Below, one piece after another: positions 7,458 to 17,188 of a stretch of 64,000 nucleotides of DNA. The stretch comes from Marinobacter nanhaiticus D15-8W (lineage in GTDB: Bacteria; Pseudomonadota; Gammaproteobacteria; Pseudomonadales; Oleiphilaceae). The stretch's first letter is position 1. Every line of letters starts with the position of its first letter. The notes below the pieces were generated by a model, which saw only the letters and a list, made by a program, of their open reading frames with translations, made no database searches and was not told where the DNA came from. The DNA is taken from the NCBI RefSeq assembly GCF_036511935.1, contig NZ_AP028878.1, positions 2,170,001 through 2,234,000 on the forward strand, read 5' to 3'. The position numbers were made by a program, and so were the translations under genes.

Positions 7458-10400
7458 CTAGCCCTTCGACGACTTGCTGTCGTCGTTGCTTTGCTTGCCT
7501 TCGGCCTCTTTCTGGGCGGCCAGTTGCCGTTTGCGCACTTCCCGGGGGTCGTTGTAGGCACGACCGGATTCAGTCAACGCAGGCGCGGTGTCCGCTTCGG
7601 ATTTCTCCGAGTCGGGACCTGCCGCTTTTGGGTTTTCCGCCTTGGGCTGGTCCGCACCTTTCTGTTGGGCGGTGTCGACCGCCTCTTTTGGAGCGGAGGA
7701 TGCTTTTGGCGCCTCAGGCCGCTGCTCTGAAGGCTGCTTCTGCGCTTTTGGCTCCTCATCACCCAGTGGCGATTTGGGTACGGAGGCCTCCTTGGGGGCT
7801 GCGGGCTCTTCCTTCGCGGACGGCCCTTTTTTAGCTAAAGGCTCTTCTTTAGATGAAGGCTCTTCTTTAGATGAAGGCTCTTCTTTAGATGAAGGCTCTT
7901 CTTTAGATGAAGGCTCTTCTTTGGCTGAGAGCTCCTTCTTGGCCGAAGGCTCCTGCTTGGCTGAGGGCTCCTGTTTGGCTGAGGGCTCTCCCTGAGCTGC
8001 AGGTTCCTGCTTGGGCGCAGGTGTCTTGCGTGCGGGTGCCTTCTGTTCGGTTTTCGGACTTTCCGCAGCTGGAGCTGACTTGTCGTTAGGCTCGGCTTTA
8101 TCCGACTTTGATTTACCCTTGTCGTCAGGCTGCGACGATTTCGGTGTCTCTGCCGGGGCTTTGGCTTCCCCGTCCTCCTTATCTGACGACGATTTACCTT
8201 GCGCCGCGCTGGTAGGCTTCTCAGTGGCCGGCTTTTCGACCTTTGCTTCGGTTGCCTTGTCTTCCACGGGCGTAGCGGGTGCTGGCTTCTGCTCGGCCTT
8301 GGCCTTGTTCGCCTCACCCGCGCTGTTCTCAGCCGTTCCAGGCTTCGGCGCTTGCGACGCGGACTTTACCTCTTCCTTGGCAGGTTTGGCTGTTTCCGCA
8401 TCAGCCTGCTTTGCATCACCTTTAGGGGTGCTGTCGGCTGGCTTGGCTTCGGCCGGCTTTTGTGTGTCGCCAAGGGCTGCCTGTTCAGGTTTTTCACCCT
8501 GGGTTTCAGGCTTGTTCGCAGGCTTTTGCTCCCGCTTCTGGGCCTCGGCGGACTGTTTATCCTGCTGCTTGTCCGCTGCCGGAGGCTTGCCCGACTTGTC
8601 ATCGGAGCTTGACTCAGCGAGCGGTGCGGCCTCTTTTTTCGAGGACGAGTCGTCGACTTTCGCCGTGTCTGGCTTGTTGGCCTTGCGTTCTTCGCTGCGA
8701 CGCTGAGTCGGTTCTACTGGCGAACCGTCGCGGTTGCGCTGCCGACGCGGGCGACGACGCTTGTTGTCGTCGCCACCTTTACCCTGTTGCTGGCTGTCCT
8801 TGCCTTGTGGGGCGTCTTTAGCCTGCTGAGTATCCTTGCCTTGCTGGCTACGCTTGTCATCACCGCGGTTGTCGCGATTATCCTTGCGCTTGCCGGAACG
8901 GTCGCCACCTTTATTACTATTGTCCCCCTGGCCACCGCGATCACTTCGCGCCTGCTGTTGCTGGTCGCCGCTGCGACGGCCGCGGTTGCGGCGATTGCTG
9001 CCTTCGCTATCGCCCTGGCGGCGGTCGTTCTCACTCTGACGACGATTGTTATTGCCGCCCCGATTGTCGTCGCGAGCAACGCGTGACTTGCGGCGGTCCT
9101 GGCGGCCGCCGTTGGAGTCGCGGCGCTGGGACTGGTTGCGGCCGCTGCTTTCACGCTCACGGCCGGCATCTTCGGCGGATTCTTCATTGAAGAAGGCGGA
9201 AATCTTACGCGACAGACGCTTGAACAGCCCCTCCTCCTGCTGGTCAGCAGGTTGAGGCGGCACTGCTGCTGTCGCCGTCGAAGCGGGTGCGGGTGCTGCC
9301 GGACGAATACTCTTGACGGCCGCTTCTTCGCGCGCAGGCTGTTCCCGGGCGGTCTGGATTTCCGCGGTTTCCTCTTCCTTGAACTCGCTGGCGATTTGAT
9401 AGCTGGTTGTGCGATCGACAGCGCTGACCTCATCGTCACGCACGCGGAGGATTTCGAAGTGCGGCGTATCCATGTGTGGATTGGGCACGACCAGCACGGT
9501 CACTTCCTGGCGGGCTTCGATATCGGCCAGTTGCTTGCGTTTTTCGTTGAGCAGGAACGTCGCCACGGATACCGGTACGATGGCGCGAACTTCGCCGGTC
9601 TTGTCTTTGGCGGACTCTTCGAAGATCAGGCGCATGATGCTCAACGCCAGTGACTCGATACCGCGGATGGTGCCCTGGCCATCACAGCGCGGGCACACTT
9701 CGCTGCGGGTCTCGCCCAGGGAGGGGCGCAGGCGCTGACGGGACATTTCCAGAAGTCCGAAGCGCGAGATTTTGCCCACCTGGACTCGTGCACGATCCAG
9801 TTCCAGGGCTTCGCGGACCTTCTGCTCAACTTCACGCTGGTGTTTGGCCGGCGTCATGTCGATGAAGTCGATGACGATCAGGCCGCCGATATCCCGTAGA
9901 CGAAGCTGGCGTGCGATTTCCTCAGCCGCTTCCAGGTTGGTCTGCAGCGCGGTTTCCTCGATATCCTGGCCTTTCGTGGCGCGAGAGGAGTTGATGTCGA
10001 TGGATACAAGGGCCTCGGTCGGATCGATGACGATCGAACCGCCGGATGGCAGTTTCACTTCGCGCTGGAACGCGGTCTCGATCTGGCCTTCGATCTGATA
10101 GCGACTGAACAGGGGGATCTCATCCTTGTACAGTTTGATCTTGTTTTCGAAGGAAGGCATGACCGCCTGCACGAAGCTCAGCACGTCTTCGTGCACGATC
10201 TCGGAATCGATCAGGACTTCGCCGATGTCCTGGCGGAGATAGTCGCGCACGGCGCGGATAATGACGTTACTTTCCTGGTGGATCAGGAAGGGCGCCTGCC
10301 GACTGCCGGCAGCGTCGGTAATGGCCTGCCAGATCTGGGTCAGGTAGTTCAGGTCCCACTGCAGCTCCTCGGAGCTGCGGCCGATACCCGCGGTGCGCAC

Positions 10401-10904
10401 GATAACGCCCATGTTGCGGGGTACGTCCACGCCACTCATGGCTTCTTTGAGTTGCGCGCGCTCATCGCCTTCGATGCGGCGTGATATGCCGCCGGCACGA
10501 GCGTTGTTGGGCATGAGTACCAGGTAGCGGCCGGCCAGCGAGATGAAGGTGGTGAGTGCGGCACCTTTGTTACCACGCTCTTCCTTATCGACTTGGATAA
10601 TGACTTCCTGACCTTCGGACAGGACATCCTTGATATTGATCTTGCCGTCGATGTCTTTCGGCGACTTCTTGAAGTATTCCTTGGAAATTTCTTTCAGGGG
10701 AAGGAAGCCGTGGCGATCGGCACCGAAGTCCACGAAGGCGGCTTCAAGGCTGGGCTCGATACGGGTGATCTTGCCCTTGTAGATGTTTGATTTCTTCTGT
10801 TCCCGATTGCTCGCTTCGATATCGAGATCGAAAAGTCGTTGACCGTCTACCAATGCAACGCGCAACTCTTCAGGATGTGTTGCATTTATGAGCATTCTTT
10901 TCAT
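7458..10904 (-). CDS. rne: Ribonuclease E
   Basis: 1148-residue endonuclease that starts mRNA decay and matures rRNA and tRNA, scaffold of the degradosome at the inner membrane. Residue numbering matches E. coli: catalytic Asp303 (DINSSRA) and Asp346 (DFIDM), and the zinc link CPRC at Cys404/Cys407; the S1 domain spans about 35-120. [14 protein letters not shown] (559-572) looks like the amphipathic membrane-targeting helix. The tail is disordered: an Arg/Asn/Gln-rich RNA-binding stretch (about 580-740), then a Lys/Glu/Ala/Pro-rich region to the end containing SSKEEP repeats. It is longer than E. coli RNase E (1061). RraA, encoded upstream, may regulate it. Confidence 0.97.
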   Translation of the reverse strand: MKRMLINATHPEELRVALVDGQRLFDLDIEASNREQKKSNIYKGKITRIEPSLEAAFVDFGADRHGFLPLKEISKEYFKKSPKDIDGKINIKDVLSEGQEVIIQVDKEERGNKGAALTTFISLAGRYLVLMPNNARAGGISRRIEGDERAQLKEAMSGVDVPRNMGVIVRTAGIGRSSEELQWDLNYLTQIWQAITDAAGSRQAPFLIHQESNVIIRAVRDYLRQDIGEVLIDSEIVHEDVLSFVQAVMPSFENKIKLYKDEIPLFSRYQIEGQIETAFQREVKLPSGGSIVIDPTEALVSIDINSSRATKGQDIEETALQTNLEAAEEIARQLRLRDIGGLIVIDFIDMTPAKHQREVEQKVREALELDRARVQVGKISRFGLLEMSRQRLRPSLGETRSEVCPRCDGQGTIRGIESLALSIMRLIFEESAKDKTGEVRAIVPVSVATFLLNEKRKQLADIEARQEVTVLVVPNPHMDTPHFEILRVRDDEVSAVDRTTSYQIASEFKEEETAEIQTAREQPAREEAAVKSIRPAAPAPASTATAAVPPQPADQQEEGLFKRLSRKISAFFNEESAEDAGRERESSGRNQSQRRDSNGGRQDRRKSRVARDDNRGGNNNRRQSENDRRQGDSEGSNRRNRGRRSGDQQQQARSDRGGQGDNSNKGGDRSGKRKDNRDNRGDDKRSQQGKDTQQAKDAPQGKDSQQQGKGGDDNKRRRPRRQRNRDGSPVEPTQRRSEERKANKPDTAKVDDSSSKKEAAPLAESSSDDKSGKPPAADKQQDKQSAEAQKREQKPANKPETQGEKPEQAALGDTQKPAEAKPADSTPKGDAKQADAETAKPAKEEVKSASQAPKPGTAENSAGEANKAKAEQKPAPATPVEDKATEAKVEKPATEKPTSAAQGKSSSDKEDGEAKAPAETPKSSQPDDKGKSKSDKAEPNDKSAPAAESPKTEQKAPARKTPAPKQEPAAQGEPSAKQEPSAKQEPSAKKELSAKEEPSSKEEPSSKEEPSSKEEPSSKEEPLAKKGPSAKEEPAAPKEASVPKSPLGDEEPKAQKQPSEQRPEAPKASSAPKEAVDTAQQKGADQPKAENPKAAGPDSEKSEADTAPALTESGRAYNDPREVRKRQLAAQKEAEGKQSNDDSKSSKG
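7841..7912 (-). repeat. four identical 18-bp tandem repeats inside rne
   Basis: The 18-mer GCTCTTCTTTAGATGAAG (forward strand) occurs four times in exact succession, with degenerate copies on both sides (about 7823-7840 and 7913-7995). Each encodes one SSKEEP hexapeptide near residues 998-1022 of RNase E. Identity at synonymous positions points to recent replication slippage, in contrast to the decayed flanking copies. Confidence 0.95.
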
Positions 10905-11268
10905 GAAGAACGAGTTTCCTGTCAGTTAACGACGGAAACCGGCCAGATTGGCGTTCATCGGCGAGGCAGGATGCTGCTGGCTGCAAATAGGGCAGCCGGA
11001 CACAATCAGGCGGCGACGGAAGACCGTCCACCGTGCCTGAAAAGGCTAACGGCTTGTTTTTCCAGCATATGCAGGGAGTAACCGCAACAACTCAGTGTCA
11101 AATGACGCATGCTATCCAGTTCAAGTTCACACCGGCGCCAAGGTCTCACGTCATATTCGTAAGCTGGACGGCCCGGTCCGGCGTGATTGCAATGATTCTT
11201 CGCGATGTCACCCGCCGGTTTTCCGTGCGGATTGAACACGTCCTACCTCAAACCCTGGGCCCGTTATA
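10905..11268 (-). promoter_or_regulatory. long rne 5' leader with candidate promoter and hairpin
   Basis: The rne-rluC divergent gap holds no gene. A reverse-strand TATAAC (11263-11268) would start rne about 350 nt before its ATG, close to the 361-nt leader of E. coli rne; its -35 is weak. Within the leader GGCTGC/GCAGCC at 10979-10997 forms a 6-bp hairpin with a 7-nt loop. By analogy, the leader may mediate feedback cleavage by RNase E; this is inference. Confidence 0.35.
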
Positions 11269-11358
11269 GGTCAACAGGCGTTGAGGAGGTGCCTTTCTTG
11301 CTCAGCGCGGTGGTCAGGTCTTGTCCGGCCACGGCTTTCAAAGTCTCGACCACCTGCT

Positions 11359-11387
11359 TTCAAAGATTCAAATAGTGTCGGTATACT
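11359..11387 (+). promoter_or_regulatory. sigma70-type promoter for rluC
   Basis: TTCAAA (11359-11364, 4/6) and TATACT (11382-11387, 5/6) are separated by exactly 17 bp. Transcription would start near 11394, upstream of either possible rluC start. Confidence 0.55.
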
Positions 11388-11515
11388 TCGGGCTCGCTTG
11401 AATCAGCCACTCCGATTTTTAAGTGTCGATTCTGAGCATAAAAGCAGGCCGGAACATAGCAGTATTCCTCCGACCCGTCAATCCTGCACAGTTGTACCCG
11501 GAACCACGCAGAACC

Positions 11516-12577
11516 ATGCCCAGGCAAGCCCCAAACAGAAAACGCACCCACGCCGATACGCGCCGCCCCAAGCCCACCGAACGCCGGCGTAGGCCGGAGC
11601 AGGCTGCTGCCGTCAAGCAGGACGCTGCGCCCAAGCCCGGCGTTCGGTGGGTGCGAATCGACGAGGAAGGTGCCGGGCAGCGCCTGGATAACTTCCTCAT
11701 CACGCAATTGAAGGGCGTTCCTCGCAGTGTAGTCTACCGCATCGTCCGCAAGGGAGAGGTGAGGATCAACAAGAAGCGCTGCAAGCCCGACTCCCGGTTG
11801 GCGGCCGGGGATGAGGTGCGCATACCGCCAGTCGTACAGAAGCAAAAGCCGGAGACGCCGGCGCCCAGCGCTCGAGTACGCCGGCTGGTCGAGGGCGCGG
11901 TTATTTTCGAGAACGATCAGCTTATCGTCGTCAACAAGCCCCAAGGTATGGCAGTCCATGGTGGCAGCGGGCTCAGTTTCGGCTTGATCGAGGCCTTGCG
12001 CGCGGCCCGTCCCGACGCCCGTTTCCTGGAGCTGGTGCATCGGTTGGATCGGGATACGTCCGGGCTGATCATGGTGGCCAAGAAACGTTCGGCCTTGCGT
12101 CATCTGCAGGATGAAATTCGCGGCAAACGGGTCACCAAGCTTTACCATACGCTGGTGGCCGGTCACTGGCCTGCCAGCCGTACCGAGATCGACGCGCCGC
12201 TCGAACGATTCGAGTTGCGATCCGGCGAGCGCATGGTCCGCGTCTCGGATGCGGGGAAGGTGGCGCTGACGCGCTTCCAGGTGCTGGAGTTGTTCGATGG
12301 CTACAGCCTGGTCCAGGCTTTCCCGGTTACCGGGCGCACTCACCAGATTCGTGTTCACTGCGCCTTCGGGGGTCATCCGATCGCTGGCGACGACAAGTAT
12401 ATGGATGATGTCAGTTTGAAAGCGTTTCGGGCCCAGGGCGGCCAGCGGCTAATGTTGCACGCCTATGCCCTGGAGCTGGTGTTGCCTGACGGGCAGCAGG
12501 CTCGCTTCGAAGCCCCTTACGAAACCGGATTTGCCGAAACCCTGGAGCGGCTTCGTTTGCGGCGCTCAGGTGGCTGA
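11516..12577 (+). CDS. rluC: 23S rRNA pseudouridine synthase RluC
   Basis: RluA-family enzyme converting U955, U2504 and U2580 (E. coli numbering) of 23S rRNA to pseudouridine. An S4 RNA-binding domain (AGQRLDNFLITQLKGVPRSV) precedes the catalytic domain with HRLDRDTSG; Asp178 (of RLD) is the nucleophile. From ATG 11516 the protein has 353 residues, against 319 in E. coli; the extra is an Arg/Lys/Pro-rich N-terminal tail of about 45 residues. An upstream in-frame GTG at 11423 would add 31 more, but neither start has a good ribosome binding site. It is divergent from rne, as in many gammaproteobacteria. Confidence 0.92.
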   Translation: MPRQAPNRKRTHADTRRPKPTERRRRPEQAAAVKQDAAPKPGVRWVRIDEEGAGQRLDNFLITQLKGVPRSVVYRIVRKGEVRINKKRCKPDSRLAAGDEVRIPPVVQKQKPETPAPSARVRRLVEGAVIFENDQLIVVNKPQGMAVHGGSGLSFGLIEALRAARPDARFLELVHRLDRDTSGLIMVAKKRSALRHLQDEIRGKRVTKLYHTLVAGHWPASRTEIDAPLERFELRSGERMVRVSDAGKVALTRFQVLELFDGYSLVQAFPVTGRTHQIRVHCAFGGHPIAGDDKYMDDVSLKAFRAQGGQRLMLHAYALELVLPDGQQARFEAPYETGFAETLERLRLRRSGG

Positions 12578-12654
12578 GCTCTGGAGTTGTGCGTGAGCCG
12601 CCGATGTTGTGAGCGGCAGGAACCGATTGAAGTCGATATGGAGTCCATTTTTAC

Positions 12655-13305
12655 ATGACCCCCAAAGTAGTCATTTTCGATTGGGATGGAACGCTGATCG
12701 ATTCCGTCGATCACATTGCCGATAGTTTGCACCTGGCGGCCACGGAGCTGGGTTTTCCAGCACGGGAGCGCGAGGCCTACAAGGATATTATCGGCCTGGG
12801 CATCATCGAGGCGTTGCAGAAGCTCTATCCTGGATTGGCCATGGATGAGATCCACGCTATCCGCGAAGGTTACGGGCGGTATTTCTTCAGCAAGCAGACC
12901 ACGCCGCAGAGCGTCTTTCCAGGTGTCGAGGATCTGCTGGACGATCTCGCGGGGGCCCCGTCACATCTGGCGGTGGCCACCGGGAAGAGTCGCCGGGGGC
13001 TCGTTAAAGCGCTCGAAAGCAGTGGTTTGGGATCGCGCTTCGCGACAACGCGCTGTGCTGATGAGACGCGGTCCAAGCCGGACCCCGCCATGCTGATCGA
13101 GATCATCGAGCACTTCGGTATCGAGCCCCGGGAGGCGGTAATGATCGGCGACACCATCTACGACATGGAAATGGCCCAGCGTATCGGCATGCCGGCCATC
13201 GGCGTCGAGTGGGGTGTGCACCCTCGGGCCAGGCTGGAGGCCTATTCGCCTGTGGCCGTTGCCAGCGATATGGCGGCTTTACGTCAGGCGTTGTACCTGG
13301 CCTAG
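12655..13305 (+). CDS. HAD-superfamily phosphatase (phosphoglycolate-phosphatase-like)
   Basis: 216-residue HAD hydrolase of the IA/Gph-like group. Motif I is DWDGTLIDS (Asp9, Asp11), motif II VATGKS, motif III Lys in SKPDPAML, and motif IV GDTIYDM, with a helical cap between motifs I and II. Substrate is not set by sequence; phosphoglycolate or nucleotide monophosphates are typical. It sits between rluC and sppA, as in Pseudomonas, and is likely co-transcribed. GGAG lies 11 bases before ATG 12655. Confidence 0.88.
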   Translation: MTPKVVIFDWDGTLIDSVDHIADSLHLAATELGFPAREREAYKDIIGLGIIEALQKLYPGLAMDEIHAIREGYGRYFFSKQTTPQSVFPGVEDLLDDLAGAPSHLAVATGKSRRGLVKALESSGLGSRFATTRCADETRSKPDPAMLIEIIEHFGIEPREAVMIGDTIYDMEMAQRIGMPAIGVEWGVHPRARLEAYSPVAVASDMAALRQALYLA

Positions 13306-13400
13306 ATCGCGGGCCTGCATGGCGAAAGTTCATCTGGGTCGCGTAGATTTCAACAGAGGCCGGCTAATGGTGTGCCGGTCCGGTGGAGAAGGGAAGAGGT

Positions 13401-14432
13401 ATGTCTGACTGGGATAACGATGGAAAGAACAGCTGGGGCCCCTCCCAGGAACAGCGTCCCGAGCCGAAGGCGGCGCGGGAAGAGCGGCCGCGGCCCGAGA
13501 GCAGCAGGGACTGGAAGTTGATAGAGAAGCTGGTGATGTCCCTGCAGTCCGAGCAGCGCAAGAGCCGGCGTTGGGGGATTTTTTTCAAGGTCTTGACCTT
13601 CGTCTATTTGTTCGCCCTGCTGTTCATGTTCAGGGCGCCGATGGAAAGCGGTCTGGACGCTTCTGCTGGCGCGCATACCGCGTTGATCGAAATTCACGGG
13701 CCGATCGCAGCTGATGAAGAAGCCAATGCCGACAACATCGTCGGCGCCCTGCGGGATGCCTTCGAGGCGCCGGAGGCCAAGGCTATCGTCCTGCGGATCA
13801 ACAGTCCTGGTGGCAGCCCGGTCCAGGCGGGCTATATCAACGATGAAATCGAACGGTTGCGCCAGGTTCATCCGGACAAGAAGGTCTATGCGGTGATCTC
13901 GGATATTGGTGCCTCTGGTGCCTACTATATTGCTGTTGCTGCCGACGAAATCTATGCCGATAAGGCGAGTCTGGTAGGCTCCATCGGGGTCGTTGCCGGC
14001 GGTTTCGGCTTTACCGGCGTTATGGATAAGGTGGGCGTCGACCGCCGGTTGTACACATCGGGCGAGCACAAGGCGTTCCTCGATCCGTTCTCACCGGAAG
14101 AGCCGGAAGAGGTGAAGTTCTGGAACCAGGTGCTCGATACCACGCATCAGCAGTTTATCGAGCAGGTGAAGGAAGGGCGCGGTGATCGCCTGGAAGACAG
14201 CGACGAGCTGTTCAGCGGATTGATATGGACGGGCGAGCAAGCACTCGGCCTGGGTCTGATCGACGGCTTGGGCAGTGCCAGCTACGTCGCCCGGGAAATC
14301 GTTGGCCAGGAAGAGTTGGTCGACTACAGCCACCGCCCATCGCCGTTCAAGCAATTGGTCGACGAACTTGGGGTTTCCGTGGGCAGTGGCGTCGCTAATG
14401 CGCTGATTCAGTCCCGTCTGGAGCTCCGGTAA
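13401..14432 (+). CDS. sppA: Signal peptide peptidase SppA, short (36-kDa) form
   Basis: S49-family membrane serine protease degrading cleaved signal peptides. The 343-residue protein has a hydrophilic N-terminus, one transmembrane helix (about 53-72) and a single protease domain. The Ser/Lys dyad is Ser172 (GASGAYY) and Lys224 (GEHKAFLDPF), 52 residues apart as in the short bacterial forms. ATG 13401 is preferred because GGAGAAGG ends eight bases before it; a GTG at 13383 is also in frame but would bury that site in the coding region. The last 25 bp overlap the convergent maf gene. Confidence 0.93.
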   Translation: MSDWDNDGKNSWGPSQEQRPEPKAAREERPRPESSRDWKLIEKLVMSLQSEQRKSRRWGIFFKVLTFVYLFALLFMFRAPMESGLDASAGAHTALIEIHGPIAADEEANADNIVGALRDAFEAPEAKAIVLRINSPGGSPVQAGYINDEIERLRQVHPDKKVYAVISDIGASGAYYIAVAADEIYADKASLVGSIGVVAGGFGFTGVMDKVGVDRRLYTSGEHKAFLDPFSPEEPEEVKFWNQVLDTTHQQFIEQVKEGRGDRLEDSDELFSGLIWTGEQALGLGLIDGLGSASYVAREIVGQEELVDYSHRPSPFKQLVDELGVSVGSGVANALIQSRLELR

Positions 14433-15025
14433 GCAATAGCCAGGGGGTAGATCTTCTGCTCCCTGAGCAAGTCAATCAGTGCGATGAGGGGCAGGCCGAT
14501 CAGACTGTTGGGGTCGCGCCCCTCGAAGCTCTTGAAAAGGGCGATGCCCAATCCCTCCATGCGAAAGCTCCCCGCACAGTCGTAAGGCTGCTCTACGCTC
14601 AGGTACTGATCGATTTCCTCCTCATCCAGTTCGCGAAAGTTGACGCGGAAGGGCTCGCATACATTCCAGGTGCTGCCGGTATCGGCATCCATGAGTGCCA
14701 GGCCGGTCAGGAAGAGTACCGATTCGCCGCTGCAGGCGGCCAGTTGCTGGCGGGCGCGTTCGTGGTTGCCGGGCTTGGCCAGTAGCGTTCCGTCCGCCAA
14801 TTGCGCTACTTGGTCCGAGCCGATAATCAGGTGGCCCGGGTAACGGTCGGCCAGGGCTGCGGCCTTTTCTTCGGCAAGCCGGACGGCCAGTTCTTCGCCG
14901 GTTTCTCCAGGCTTTGGGGTCTCGTCGATGTCCGGCGACGCGCAGGTAAAGGGAAGGTGTAATCGTTCCAGCAAGGCCTTTCGGTAGGGGGATGATGAGG
15001 CGAGAAGCAGTGGTTTAGTGGTCAC
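14408..15025 (-). CDS. Maf-like nucleotide pyrophosphatase (YceF subfamily)
   Basis: 205-residue Maf/HAM1-fold enzyme that hydrolyses modified nucleoside triphosphates; the YceF branch prefers 7-methyl-GTP. The N-terminal signature LLASSSPYRKALLERL and the catalytic GSDQVAQL are intact. The start is GTG 15025, supported by AAGGAT at seven bases; the reading frame stays open further upstream but that part overlaps the yceD start and promoter. It is the only gene on the reverse strand between rluC and yceD, overlapping sppA by 25 bp at its end. Confidence 0.9.
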   Translation of the reverse strand: MTTKPLLLASSSPYRKALLERLHLPFTCASPDIDETPKPGETGEELAVRLAEEKAAALADRYPGHLIIGSDQVAQLADGTLLAKPGNHERARQQLAACSGESVLFLTGLALMDADTGSTWNVCEPFRVNFRELDEEEIDQYLSVEQPYDCAGSFRMEGLGIALFKSFEGRDPNSLIGLPLIALIDLLREQKIYPLAIAYRSSRRD

Positions 15026-15128
15026 GTTCGATCCTTGGCTGCGTTTTTGCTGAGCATACCGAACCGGGCGCCGGGCTGAAATCCCTGGTGCCGGCCTGGG
15101 TAGTTGCCGAAATAACGCGCAGAACTCT

Positions 15129-15157
15129 TTGACAGGCGCTGGGCAGGGCCCTAAAAT
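15129..15157 (+). promoter_or_regulatory. strong sigma70 promoter for yceD-rpmF-plsX
   Basis: Perfect -35 TTGACA (15129-15134), 17-bp spacer and -10 TAAAAT (15152-15157, 5/6). The predicted start is near 15164, only about three bases before the yceD ATG. Confidence 0.85.
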
Positions 15158-15166
15158 TGCGCGCCT

Positions 15167-15715
15167 ATGTCGAATGCCGAGCTGTCCCGGACCATCGATC
15201 CCAACAAACTGGCCGAGCAAAACGCCAGCCTGGAAGGGGTCATCGCATTGCGCTCGCTCTCCCGTTTCGCAGATATGCTGCTCGAGTCGGATGGCGACGT
15301 CAGTGCCCGTTTGCAGTTTGGAATGGATGCTGAGCGCCGGCGTATCGTCGAAGGTCGTCTGGAGGCGGCAGTCGTTCTCGAATGCCAGCGCTGCATGTCG
15401 CCTTTGCACACGACACTGACCTCCGAATTTGCGTTAGGTCTCGTAGTGGGCGATGAGCAGGCGCGCAATCTACCGAGGGATCTCGAGCCTTTCCTGATCG
15501 AGGATTTCCAGGCGGATCTGTGGCAGATGGTCGAGGATGAGCTACTGCTCGTGGTGCCACCTTATCCCTTGCATGAGAGGGATGAGTGTCCCGCCGCGGA
15601 GACGTTGGAAGCCTTCGAAGAAGCGGGCGACGAAACAGCAGAGCCTGATTCGGAGCAGCGAGAGAATCCGTTCAGCGTGCTGGCGGAGCTCAAAAAGAAA
15701 AAAGACGGTCACTGA
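15167..15715 (+). CDS. yceD: YceD/DUF177 23S rRNA accumulation protein
   Basis: 182-residue DUF177 protein, the usual partner upstream of rpmF; homologues affect 23S rRNA accumulation and ribosome assembly. A conserved CQRC pair appears near residue 75 and a third Cys in HERDECP, consistent with the family's CxxC. No Shine-Dalgarno precedes ATG 15167, and the promoter just upstream predicts an essentially leaderless mRNA. It is followed by rpmF after 101 bp. Confidence 0.92.
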   Translation: MSNAELSRTIDPNKLAEQNASLEGVIALRSLSRFADMLLESDGDVSARLQFGMDAERRRIVEGRLEAAVVLECQRCMSPLHTTLTSEFALGLVVGDEQARNLPRDLEPFLIEDFQADLWQMVEDELLLVVPPYPLHERDECPAAETLEAFEEAGDETAEPDSEQRENPFSVLAELKKKKDGH

Positions 15716-15816
15716 ATAGTCAGACGCTTCGTCTGATTGGCAGTGCGTCACAGACACGGTCGGCAGCCTAACCGGTTTGGCCGGCGATTTGTTATTTTTA
15801 GCCCAGGAGTAAAATC

Positions 15817-15996
15817 ATGGCCGTACAACAGAACCGTAAGACCCGCTCCAAGCGTGGCATGCGTCGTTCTCACGATGCACTGAGCAAGCCTACCCTGTCT
15901 GTGGAATCCACCACGGGTGAAGTGCATCGTCGTCACCACGTGTCTCCCGACGGTTTCTACCGTGGGAAGCAGGTGGTCGAGTCCCGCGACGAGTAA
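15817..15996 (+). CDS. rpmF: 50S ribosomal protein L32
   Basis: 59-residue basic protein beginning [20 protein letters not shown], the L32 signature. The zinc-binding CxxC pairs found in some L32 proteins are absent, so this is the zinc-independent form. CAGGAGT precedes ATG 15817 by six bases. It lies between yceD and plsX, the conserved link between ribosome and lipid genes. Confidence 0.97.
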   Translation: MAVQQNRKTRSKRGMRRSHDALSKPTLSVESTTGEVHRRHHVSPDGFYRGKQVVESRDE

Positions 15997-16049
15997 TCGT
16001 CCGGGAGTGGCCGGCTGATTATGGCCACCGACTGTATGAAAGGTAAAGG

Positions 16050-17054
16050 GTGAGCTCTATCACCATTGCCATAGATGCGATGAGCGGTGATCGTGGTGCC
16101 GCCATTGCTGTCTCGGCAGCGCTTGACGCTGTGCGGGAAAACGAAGCCTTGAGTGTCATTCTTGTGGGTCAACAGAGTGAGCTCGAGGCTTCTTTGTCAG
16201 AGCCTCACCCGCGAATCCGGATCGTCGAAGCTGTCGAAGTGGTCCGGATGAACGAGCGCCCCTCCCACGCCCTTAGGCACAAGCAGCATTCATCAATGGC
16301 GGTAGCGCTACGCCTGGTACGCGATGGCGAAGCCCAGGGCTGCGTCAGTGCCGGTAATACCGGCGCGCTGATGGCCTTTGGCCGGTCGCTGCTGCGGATG
16401 TATCCGGGTATCGAGCGACCGGCGATCGTCAAACTGATTCCTTCCTTGCGTGGGCGTTGTCACGTGCTTGATCTGGGCGCCAATGTCGACGCCTCTGCCG
16501 AAAACCTCTACCAATATGCCCTGATGGGCTCGCTCATGGCGGCAGCCGTCAACAACCTGCAGGAGCCGCGGGTGGCGTTACTCAACGTCGGCGAGGAAGA
16601 GATCAAAGGGAACGAGCAGGTTCGGCTCGCCTCCCATATGCTCGCCCAGGCAGAGAACCTTAATTACATCGGGTACGTGGAGGGGAGCGACCTGTTCCGC
16701 GATGTGGCCGATGTGGTGGTTTGTGACGGCTTCGTCGGCAATATTGCGCTGAAAACCGGGGAGGGCGTCGCCAGTATGCTCATGGAGCTGCTGGATCAAA
16801 CCTTTACACGCACGCTATATGGCCGTTTTATCGGCTGGCTGGCTCGCCCTACGCTGACCCGTCTGCTCAAGACTATCGATCCTTCCCGCCACAACGGCGC
16901 CAGCCTGTTGGGCTTGCAAGGTGTCGTCATCAAGAGCCATGGTAATGCCAATGAGCGTGCCATGCTGGCCGCTATCCGACAGGGTTACCGCGAAGTCCGT
17001 CTCGAGGTCCCGCGCAGGATCAACGAGCAGCTTGACGAATTAATGGTCTACTAG
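16050..17054 (+). CDS. plsX: Phosphate acyltransferase PlsX
   Basis: 334 residues. Converts acyl-ACP and phosphate to acyl-phosphate for phospholipid synthesis at the inner membrane. Recognised by IAIDAMSGDRG at the start, NTGALMAFGRSLL, the conserved DLGANVD and CDGFVGNIALKTGEG. Start is GTG 16050 with AAAGG six bases upstream; there is no better ATG. It links L32 to the fab genes. Confidence 0.96.
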   Translation: MSSITIAIDAMSGDRGAAIAVSAALDAVRENEALSVILVGQQSELEASLSEPHPRIRIVEAVEVVRMNERPSHALRHKQHSSMAVALRLVRDGEAQGCVSAGNTGALMAFGRSLLRMYPGIERPAIVKLIPSLRGRCHVLDLGANVDASAENLYQYALMGSLMAAAVNNLQEPRVALLNVGEEEIKGNEQVRLASHMLAQAENLNYIGYVEGSDLFRDVADVVVCDGFVGNIALKTGEGVASMLMELLDQTFTRTLYGRFIGWLARPTLTRLLKTIDPSRHNGASLLGLQGVVIKSHGNANERAMLAAIRQGYREVRLEVPRRINEQLDELMVY

Positions 17055-17188
17055 CGCCTCGATCGGAGCGAATGGCGTTCAGGCCATCCAATAGTCTTAT
17101 TCAGCGTTTGCAACCCGTGTTTTGCAGGGAAAAGGCTTGTACCATTGGCTAATCTTCTCAGAAAGGAAACAGGGGTAGACTGAGCGCC

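Noticed and set aside
7841..7995. CRISPR-like array
   Set aside because: Repeats are contiguous 18-mers without spacers, in frame inside rne.
11360..12376. 338-codon reverse-strand frame opposite rluC
   Set aside because: Complement of rluC; no family resemblance, and the forward gene has all catalytic motifs.
15026..15409. N-terminal extension of the Maf-like protein
   Set aside because: The open frame would run over the yceD promoter and start; GTG 15025 has a good ribosome binding site and the family N-terminus.
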